A stretch of DNA of 39,583 bases from Paraburkholderia guartelaensis (GTDB lineage: Bacteria; Pseudomonadota; Gammaproteobacteria; Burkholderiales; Burkholderiaceae): positions 1-39,583 of the forward strand of contig NZ_SMOD01000057.1 in assembly GCF_004353905.1 (NCBI RefSeq), given 5' to 3'. Under the pieces are notes generated by a model that worked only from the letters and a program-made list of their open reading frames with translations, ran no database searches and was not told the DNA's origin. Shown here one piece after another: positions 33,857 through 39,583 of this stretch (position 1 is the stretch's first letter; the number at the start of each line of letters is the position of its first letter). A program made the translations under genes and the position numbers.

Positions 33857-34195
33857 TCAAGAGTCTTTCTGTTCATCGAAGGGTACGTGTTCGCCCGTCG
33901 ACGACTGCTTGCCAAGCTTGCTCTCATTTTCCATCGCGTCCTGCCACGCGAGCATGGCGTTCGCGACAGCGTCCTTCTCGCCGCTGAAGGACAGGACCGT
34001 CTCGCCGCACGACGGGCAGATGCCGCCGAATGCCGCCTGGATACCCGCCATGTTTCGCGTGTCGAGCGCGTCGAAATCGCTGAAGGCGGTCCTGCATGCA
34101 CCGCACACCAGCTTTTCCGGACGCAACGCATCTACCTTCGCCTTTGCCTGCGCGATACGTTGCTCCTGCGAGCCGCGCTGTTTTGCCTGTCCCAT
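33857..34195 (-). CDS. Small zinc-ribbon-like hypothetical protein
   Basis: 112 residues from MGQAKQRGSQEQRIAQAKAK, with AAGGGAG nine bases before the ATG. It contains two Cys pairs, VCGACRTAFSDFDA and GGICPSCGETVLSFSG, spaced like a zinc ribbon. The N-terminus is basic and helical, the C-terminus acidic. The combination MGQAKQRGS.E.RI.QA is common in small Burkholderia accessory proteins. Function unknown. It is divergent from dnaE2 across the LexA box. Confidence 0.75.
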   Translation of the reverse strand: MGQAKQRGSQEQRIAQAKAKVDALRPEKLVCGACRTAFSDFDALDTRNMAGIQAAFGGICPSCGETVLSFSGEKDAVANAMLAWQDAMENESKLGKQSSTGEHVPFDEQKDS

Positions 34196-34289
34196 CGTTT
34201 GTGCTCCCTTTGCTGTGAACCGGTCGTGGCCGGATTTTCCGCGATGTTAGCCCGCCGGAGTCCGGTTCATTCCGGGAAAAGCCGATATT

Positions 34290-34318
34290 TTGGCCAGCCA
34301 GCCGGGTTGCGCTAGAAT
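34290..34318 (+). promoter_or_regulatory. Candidate dnaE2 promoter
   Basis: TTGGCC (34290-34295) and TAGAAT (34313-34318) with a 17-base spacer. As at imuA, the LexA box starts a few bases after the -10. Confidence 0.6.
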
Positions 34319-34322
34319 ACCA

Positions 34323-34338
34323 CTGTATAAATATACAG
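34323..34338 (+). promoter_or_regulatory. LexA (SOS) box of dnaE2
   Basis: CTGTATAAATATACAG, a perfect CTGT-N8-ACAG site with the same arms as the imuA box, flanked by A and T that extend the dyad. It lies about 40 bases before the dnaE2 ATG and overlaps the expected transcription start. Confidence 0.93.
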
Positions 34339-34378
34339 TGTCGGGGGCGGAAAGACGGAATCAGGGTGTCCGGGTCCA

Positions 34379-37300
34379 ATGGATCGGGTACCGGCTGGGC
34401 CGCGCGCGCAATTTATGCCTGCACCTGACTTTGGCGGACTGCCGGCGTACGCGGAACTCGAATGCGCCTCAAACTTCTCGTTCCTCCGCGGTGCCTCGCA
34501 TGCCGACGACATCGCCGCGCGTGCGGCGCAACTGGGCTATGCGGCAATCGCCGTGACCGACGAGTGTTCGCTGGCCGGGGTCGTGCGCGCGCACGTCGAA
34601 GCAAAACGCGCGAATATCCCGTTCATCGTGGGGTCCGAGTTTGCGCTGATGAATGCCGACGGCTCGCCCGCCTTGCGCTTTACCGCCCTTGCCATGACGC
34701 GGGAGGGCTACGGCAATCTCAGTGAGTTGATCACGCTTGCGCGCATGCGTGCGGACAAGGGTAGCTACCGGCTCGCCACACGCGACCTGGATCACCCGGA
34801 GGCTTCGCACAGACACCTGAAGGGACTGCCGGACTGCATTGCGATCCTCATCCCGGAGTACCCGGCGAACGAGACGCGCCTTGATGCGCAAGTCGCATGG
34901 TTCGCACCGACGTTCGGTGAACGCGCGCGGATCGCGCTCACGCTTCATGCCCGCGCGATGGACGACCTTCACCGCGGCGCGATCGAGCGGGCTGCAGCGC
35001 GCCACGCCGTGCCCGTGGTGGCCACCGGCGCGCCCGTCATGCACGTTCGCTCGCGCAAGCCGCTTCAGGATGTGCTGACTGCCATCCGGCTCGGGCGGCC
35101 GGTTGCCGAGTGCGGCTATGACCTCGCGCCCAACGCCGAACAGCATCTGCGTTCGAGATTACGTCTGGCCAATCTCTATCCGGCACGCGCACTCGCCGAG
35201 ACCATCGAGATTGCGCGCCGCTGCACCTTCTCTCTCGACGAGCTCCGCTATGAATATCCGGACGAACTTGTGCCCGACGGCTTCACGCCCGAAGCCTACC
35301 TGCGCCAGGAAACGTATACCGGCGCTCACCGGCGGTGGCCCGCTGGCATTCCGCACAAGGTCCAGGCGCAGATCGAGCACGAACTCGCGTTGATTGCCGA
35401 CCTTCGATACGAGCCATACTTCCTTACCGTGTATGACATCGTGCGCTTTGCACGCAACGAGGGGATTCTCTGCCAGGGACGCGGCTCGGCCGCCAACTCC
35501 GCGGTCTGCTACTGCCTGGGCGTGACCGAGGTCGACCCTGCACGCTCGTCAATGCTGTTCGAGCGCTTCATCAGCAAGGAGCGCGGCGAGCCGCCAGACA
35601 TTGATGTCGACTTCGAGCACCAGCGACGTGAGGAAGTCGTCCAGTACATCTACCGCAAGTACGGGCGCGAGCGCGCAGCGCTGACGGCTGCCGTAACGAC
35701 CTATCGCCCTCGCAGCGCGCTCCGTGAATCGGGCAAAGCGCTCGGCGTTGACCTGGCCATCGTCGATCGGGTTGCCAAGGCCCATCACTGGTTCGACTCG
35801 AAGGAAGACCTGCTCAGCCGCTTTGAGGAAGCGGGCCTCGACCCGCAGGCGCCACTCATCGTGCAGTGGGCTGAATTCGCCACCCTGCTGCTTGGCTTTC
35901 CGCGTCACCTCTCACAGCACAGCGGCGGCTTCGTCATCAGCAGGGGCAAGCTTTCGCGACTCGTGCCAATCGAAAACGCCGCGATGGCCGACCGCTCGAT
36001 CATCCAGTGGGATAAGGACGACATCGAGGCGCTTGGGCTCCTGAAGATAGACGTGCTCGCACTGGGGATGCTTTCGGCCGTGCGCCGCGCGCTCGAACTG
36101 ATTTCTGAAAAGCGCGGCGAGGTGTTCGAACTGCAGGACATTCCGGCAGAAGACGCTTCGACGTACGAAATGATCTGCCGTGCGGATACCGTGGGCGTGT
36201 TCCAGATCGAATCTCGCGCGCAGATGAGCATGCTGCCTCGACTTCAGCCGCGCCAGTTCTACGATCTGGTGATCGAAGTGGCAATCGTGCGGCCGGGCCC
36301 GGTCCAGGGCGGCATGGTCCATCCGTACCTGCGCCGGCGCCAGGGGATCGAGCCGGTGACGTTCCCGAGTCCACAGATGGAGCAGGCCCTCGCCCGTACG
36401 CTGGGCGTGCCGATCTTCCAGGAGCAGGTCATGCAGGTTGCAATGCTTGCGGCGGGCTTTTCTGCAGGCGAAGCCGACCAGTTGCGCCGTGCGATGGCAG
36501 CGTGGCGTCGCAAGGGAGGACTCGGCGTCTACTACGACCGCATCGTCAACGGCATGCTTGAGCGCGGTTACGAGCGCGAATTCGCTGAACAGATCTTTGC
36601 CCAGATCCAGGGTTTCGGCGAATACGGCTTTCCTGAAAGCCACGCGGCGAGCTTCGCGCTGATGGTCTACGCGAGCGCGTGGCTGAAGTGTCACGAGCCC
36701 ACGGTGTTCGCATGTGCGTTGCTCAACTCGCAGCCGATGGGGTTCTATTCACCGTCCCAGCTTGTCCAGGATGCGAAGCGCCACGGAGTACGTGTTCTCC
36801 CCGTCGACGTGACCGTGAGCAACTGGGATTGCGCGATTGAAGGTCCCACGACGCGCGATCCGTTACGGCTTGGCATGTCGCTTGTTCGTGGCATGAAAGC
36901 GGAAGCGGCAGCGCGCATTGAGATGGCTCGTGCGGTCCGGCCATTCCGCGACGTCTCCGATCTCGCACGCCGCGCGCAACTTGATCGACGCGACCTCGAG
37001 GTGCTCGCCGCCGCGAACGCCCTGCTCTCTCTCGCGGGAGAGCGGCGCGCAGCGCTCTGGCAGGCCGTTGCCGCAGTCCCCGATCGCGACCTGTTGCGTG
37101 GCGCCACCGACGACGACGAGACTCCTGAGCTCGCCCCGATGACCGAAGGGCAGGAGATCGTGAGCGACTACCGTTCGACGGGTCTCACGCTCGGCCGTCA
37201 TCCGCTCGCCCTGCTGCGCCCCCGCCTCGCAAAGATGCGGCTCGTGCCTTCAGATGCGCTCATGCGCTATCGTAATGGACAACTGGCGCGCGCCTGCGGC

Positions 37301-37561
37301 ATCGTCACCGTCCGGCAGCGCCCGGGTACGGCGAAAGGCGTGATGTTCATGACGCTGGAAGACGAGGCTGGCAGCGTGAACATCATCGTCTGGCAGTCCG
37401 TGCTGGAGAAGTTCCGCCGCGAGGCGCTCGGATCGTCGTTGCTAGCGGTCTATGGCGTGTGGCAGCGCGAGGGCGAGGTACGGCATCTCGTTGCAAACCG
37501 GCTCGTTGACGTTACCGCTTTGCTTGGCGAGCTTCCAACCGTGAGTCGTGACTTCTGCTAG
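34379..37561 (+). CDS. dnaE2: Error-prone DNA polymerase DnaE2 (ImuC)
   Basis: 1060 residues, normal length. A C-family polymerase that extends across DNA lesions with ImuA/ImuB during the SOS response. Order: N-terminal PHP domain (AYAELECASNFSFLRGASHA at 23-42, then LGYAAIAVTDECSLAGVVRA), palm with RGSAANSAVCYCLGVTEVDP and the catalytic acidic motif PDIDVDFE (406-413), fingers/clamp-binding region with QSQPMGFYSPSQLV-like NSQPMGFYSPSQLVQDAKR, and a C-terminal OB domain (ARACGIVTVRQRPGTAKGVM). All are intact. The ATG 34379 has a weak ribosome site; Met13 is an alternative. Stops with TAG. Confidence 0.96.
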   Translation: MDRVPAGPRAQFMPAPDFGGLPAYAELECASNFSFLRGASHADDIAARAAQLGYAAIAVTDECSLAGVVRAHVEAKRANIPFIVGSEFALMNADGSPALRFTALAMTREGYGNLSELITLARMRADKGSYRLATRDLDHPEASHRHLKGLPDCIAILIPEYPANETRLDAQVAWFAPTFGERARIALTLHARAMDDLHRGAIERAAARHAVPVVATGAPVMHVRSRKPLQDVLTAIRLGRPVAECGYDLAPNAEQHLRSRLRLANLYPARALAETIEIARRCTFSLDELRYEYPDELVPDGFTPEAYLRQETYTGAHRRWPAGIPHKVQAQIEHELALIADLRYEPYFLTVYDIVRFARNEGILCQGRGSAANSAVCYCLGVTEVDPARSSMLFERFISKERGEPPDIDVDFEHQRREEVVQYIYRKYGRERAALTAAVTTYRPRSALRESGKALGVDLAIVDRVAKAHHWFDSKEDLLSRFEEAGLDPQAPLIVQWAEFATLLLGFPRHLSQHSGGFVISRGKLSRLVPIENAAMADRSIIQWDKDDIEALGLLKIDVLALGMLSAVRRALELISEKRGEVFELQDIPAEDASTYEMICRADTVGVFQIESRAQMSMLPRLQPRQFYDLVIEVAIVRPGPVQGGMVHPYLRRRQGIEPVTFPSPQMEQALARTLGVPIFQEQVMQVAMLAAGFSAGEADQLRRAMAAWRRKGGLGVYYDRIVNGMLERGYEREFAEQIFAQIQGFGEYGFPESHAASFALMVYASAWLKCHEPTVFACALLNSQPMGFYSPSQLVQDAKRHGVRVLPVDVTVSNWDCAIEGPTTRDPLRLGMSLVRGMKAEAAARIEMARAVRPFRDVSDLARRAQLDRRDLEVLAAANALLSLAGERRAALWQAVAAVPDRDLLRGATDDDETPELAPMTEGQEIVSDYRSTGLTLGRHPLALLRPRLAKMRLVPSDALMRYRNGQLARACGIVTVRQRPGTAKGVMFMTLEDEAGSVNIIVWQSVLEKFRREALGSSLLAVYGVWQREGEVRHLVANRLVDVTALLGELPTVSRDFC

Positions 37562-37673
37562 TGGAGAATACTCGATGAACATCCATGTTGGAATCGCGCA
37601 GTATCATGGAACTCAATGCCGCGCGAGGTAGCGTCGGCTAAGATGAACGCTTAGCAAGGGTACGGAGTGGCCC

Positions 37674-37855
37674 ATGTGCACAAATTACGCCGCCGCGCGC
37701 CGCGATCAACTCCTCAAGCACTTCGGGGGATCGAGGCGCCAGACAGCCCGTGGCGCGACGAAGTATACAAGGACTATGCCGCGGCGATCATCCGGCGCGC
37801 CGAGGGCAGCGACCGCGCAGACCTCGCTGACCGCACCGAAACTTACCGTACTTGA
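37674..37855 (+). pseudogene. SRAP (SOS response-associated peptidase, YedK/HMCES) fragment, frameshifted and truncated
   Basis: SRAP proteins crosslink to abasic sites in single-stranded DNA through Cys2. From ATG 37674 (GGAG six bases upstream) the sequence is MCTNYAAARRDQLLKHFGG, with the catalytic Cys2, then shifts frame at a run of five G (37725-37729). Continuing one frame over gives IEAPDSPWRDEVYKDYAAAI, IRRAEGSDRADLAD, which is the normal next part of SRAP. After ADLAD the sequence no longer matches, so about 75% of the roughly 220-residue protein is missing. A one-base loss in the G-run and a 3' truncation explain this. It follows dnaE2 by 112 bases. Confidence 0.8.
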
Positions 37856-37910
37856 CGGTACGGGCGTGCTGGCGTCGCTTTGAACTCAGTCAAACTGAAC
37901 AACTAACGCC

Positions 37911-38930
37911 CTATGAGCTGGGTGGACGAGGCGGACTGGGTTGGCTCACATGTGTTGCGTCATACAGCGCCTGAGCGAGTAGGCTGATGTTGTGCGCATG
38001 TATTGGCCATACCCGACCAAGAAAATTGTAGCGGACCGTGCGAATCGCCGGGTTGATCCTCGATGGGGGACGTACTAACGCGAGGACTGCGCGGAGAAAC
38101 GCGAGCACCTCACCTCGCTCAAACACCCGGTCCGTTTGCAGCCCTTTTGCGTTTTGTGCGCGGATCGCTTCTTCCAGGCTATAGAATCCGGTGACTGGCG
38201 ATGTATCGAAGGCATATACCTGAATGACCCTGGGCAGGCTCAGACCTTGCTGCGCGAGTTGATCAGGGAGCGCGTAAGCGAACTGCTGGGCAAGTCCCCC
38301 GCCAAGCGAATGGCCTGTCGAATAAATGACGGGCGGCTTCTCTAAGGACTCCTTTTCGAGAGCTGCAAGAAATCCAGGGACGAATTTTGTTACACAAACG
38401 GTGTACTCGTCCGGTCGCCCCGGCAGCTTCGGAAGAATCCAGCGCAGGTTAGCCTGCCAGTCTCGCAAGGATGTTGCCACCGTGCCGCCGAACGCAACCG
38501 CGAGAGCGGAACTATCCTTCTTCATCCAGACTTCAAGTCGAAGGTGAGCGGCCTTGAATGCAGCGTCGAGCCGGTCGTCAACGAACGTGTTGTAGCATAC
38601 CCATCCGGCTTTTATCAGTTCGTCCTCAGGATCGAAATTGAGTTTCGTATAGTCTGGCCTTGACTTCTCAACAAATTCAGCGCTTGTCGGGAGCAACTGT
38701 AGCTTTGTCATCGCTCTCTTGATGGCTGCGGCTTTCGCATAGGCGACCAGACTCAATAGCGCATACTCCCAGTGATTTTTTGCCTGTGTAATCGCGTCTT
38801 CAGGGTACCCGTATGTTCGCCAACCTGGCATCCTGACGAGTACCTGTTGTCGCGTCTGCTTCATGCTTCTGAAGAAGCGACGCAAATCCGCCATGAAGCT
38901 ACTCTCTTTTGCTGGTGTAGTTGCGCTCAT
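37911..38930 (-). CDS. Class 3 lipase / alpha-beta hydrolase
   Basis: 339 residues (Met13 at 38894 or Met23 may be the real start; none has a strong ribosome site). Lipase_3 features: LAVAFGGTVATSLRDWQANL, the usual FxGT...DW oxyanion block; VIYSTGHSLGGGLAQQFAYA, with nucleophile Ser208 in GHSLG; YAFDTSPVTGF with candidate Asp242; and IHAHNISLL with the candidate His. There is no signal peptide, so secretion would need a dedicated system such as type VI; otherwise it acts inside the cell. Codon use is more AT-rich than dnaE2, and an IS lies nearby, suggesting transfer. A small broken membrane ORF overlaps its 5' end on the other strand. Confidence 0.82.
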   Translation of the reverse strand: MSATTPAKESSFMADLRRFFRSMKQTRQQVLVRMPGWRTYGYPEDAITQAKNHWEYALLSLVAYAKAAAIKRAMTKLQLLPTSAEFVEKSRPDYTKLNFDPEDELIKAGWVCYNTFVDDRLDAAFKAAHLRLEVWMKKDSSALAVAFGGTVATSLRDWQANLRWILPKLPGRPDEYTVCVTKFVPGFLAALEKESLEKPPVIYSTGHSLGGGLAQQFAYALPDQLAQQGLSLPRVIQVYAFDTSPVTGFYSLEEAIRAQNAKGLQTDRVFERGEVLAFLRAVLALVRPPSRINPAIRTVRYNFLGRVWPIHAHNISLLAQALYDATHVSQPSPPRPPSS

Positions 38931-39064
38931 TGCAGCCCCACTCTTAAGCGTTCTTTTACCCCGCCGACTACGAGGGCGCAGTCGAAAGGCTCAAAGATAT
39001 AGAACATTTACTGACAGAGTCGCCAGATCGCGCCTCTCTCCATATTTCTAAAACCGAACAATAG
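38893..39064 (+). pseudogene. Small membrane/exported ORF with apparent frameshift, overlapping the lipase start
   Basis: ATG 38893 begins MKLLSFAGVVALIAAPLLSV, a signal or single membrane helix. After a one-base shift around 38950-38960, the frame reads YPADYEGAVERLKDIEHLLT, ESPDRASLHISKTEQ and stops at TAG 39062-39064. The joined product would be about 56 residues. Each half looks protein-like only in its own frame. It overlaps the 5' end of the lipase gene on the opposite strand. It might be a damaged immunity or partner protein, but this is conjecture. Confidence 0.35.
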
Positions 39065-39164
39065 ACGGTTGCGCCGAATTAACACGGTGATGCCTTCGCG
39101 TTATGTGTGTCGACGCACATACGCATGGCTTACGTTCTGAAAAGCGTTATTTTCGGCATGGGAT

Positions 39165-39290
39165 GTGAAATCAGGAAAGGACTCGACGAAGGCTTATGTA
39201 CACATCGTTTATCTCCGGGTATCGGCCGATCGCATGGGGGACTGGCATCTGAATGCACAAGGAGAGCGTCGGACGAGCGACAACTCCTAA
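39165..39290 (+). pseudogene. C-terminal remnant of an unknown gene next to the IS end
   Basis: A 41-codon frame, VKSGKDSTKAYVHIVYLRVS, ADRMGDWHLNAQGERRTSDN, S, is protein-like. It is preceded in frame by KALFSAWD after a TGA and ends in a TAA that abuts or belongs to the IS end. It is likely a gene fragment truncated by the insertion and by earlier loss of its 5' part. Family unknown. Confidence 0.3.
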
Positions 39291-39583
39291 CAGGCCGCTG
39301 AAATACAGCCCAACGGAGACGGCCTTGTTCCGCTTACGCGGCTCCTGCCGCAAAATTTTTCAGATTGCGCAATCTCAACGCGAATTCAACGTTGTTTCGG
39401 CGGTTTGAGGCTACTTTTTTGGCCTCATTGCCGCTTTCCCGCCACTATGGACGCACCTGTGCCAGCGATCGCATGCGCACAAGGTTGTAGGCCGCCATAT
39501 TCAACACGAACATCTGGTCCACCTTCTTCAAGCCACGCACCATCACCTGGCGCATGCGCCCCACGGTCTTGGCCCAGCCGAAA
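39286..39583 (-). mobile_element. Insertion-sequence end (IS5/IS4-type), truncated by the window
   Basis: The transposase C-terminus plus about 155 bases of AT-rich non-coding DNA up to a sequence CTAACAGGCCGCTGAAATAC at about 39286-39305, which resembles IS termini of this group. The exact boundary and the other inverted repeat cannot be seen, so the left edge is approximate. Confidence 0.6.
39445..39582 (-). CDS. Transposase C-terminus (partial)
   Basis: The last 45 codons of a DDE transposase: FGWAKTVGRMRQVMVRGLKK, VDQMFVLNMAAYNLVRMRSL, AQVRP, then TAG. The pattern GWxKTVGRxRQVMxRGLxxVDQMFxLxxAAYNLxRMR is the typical end of IS5/IS1182-type transposases, including the glutamate-less tail after the catalytic domain. 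The catalytic residues lie outside the window. Confidence 0.88.
   Translation of the reverse strand, partial: FGWAKTVGRMRQVMVRGLKKVDQMFVLNMAAYNLVRMRSLAQVRP

Overview
The window looks like an accessory stretch of a Burkholderia-group genome (Paraburkholderia, Caballeronia or Burkholderia), probably a secondary chromosome or megaplasmid. Pointers are the high GC content, a Burkholderia-type trimeric porin, a DUF3597 protein, two H-NS-family proteins, several toxin-antitoxin modules, small plasmid-type hypothetical genes, and a LexA-controlled imuA/imuB + dnaE2 set. No rRNA, tRNA or CRISPR array was seen.

Layout. 1-3.1 kb: truncated amino-acid permease (-), DUF3597 protein (+), orphan GspG-like pseudopilin (-). 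3.8-5.4 kb: secreted Asp-box sialidase-like protein (-), interrupted by an in-frame TAG. 6.2-11.5 kb: a minus-strand block read in the order chimeric chemoreceptor/acyl-CoA dehydrogenase, CaiB/BaiF CoA transferase, MFS transporter, porin, BON protein. 12.0-17.7 kb: RidA-family gene broken by another in-frame TAG, GntR/UTRA repressor (-), and divergent from it a DASS-type anion transporter and a DUF3604/PHP-like protein (+). Together these suggest import and CoA-dependent breakdown of an organic acid, but the dehydrogenase half is damaged.

18-30.3 kb is a mosaic of small genes and long gaps: cold-shock protein with a clean terminator, a protein with two HTH-like modules, a frameshifted small gene, an orphan HicB-like protein, a RES/Xre toxin-antitoxin pair, an H-NS protein with a histone-H1-like tail, a second short H-NS-like protein, and BrnT/BrnA.

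30.4-37.9 kb is the SOS mutagenesis region: LexA box-imuA-imuB, a 1.7-kb insert of three minus-strand small genes (one frameshifted), then a second LexA box-dnaE2, followed by a decayed SRAP gene. 37.9-39.6 kb holds a lipase_3 hydrolase, a small broken membrane ORF overlapping its 5' end, and the edge of an IS transposase gene.

The most unusual points are the in-frame fusion of a chemoreceptor sensor to the C-terminal part of an acyl-CoA dehydrogenase, two genes each interrupted by a single amber codon, and several single-base frameshifts that could be read across by eye. Together they suggest active gene erosion or, for the homopolymer cases, sequencing error. I saw no clearly new multi-gene system; the best candidates for undescribed biology are the duplicated-HTH protein and the lipase with its small overlapping partner ORF.
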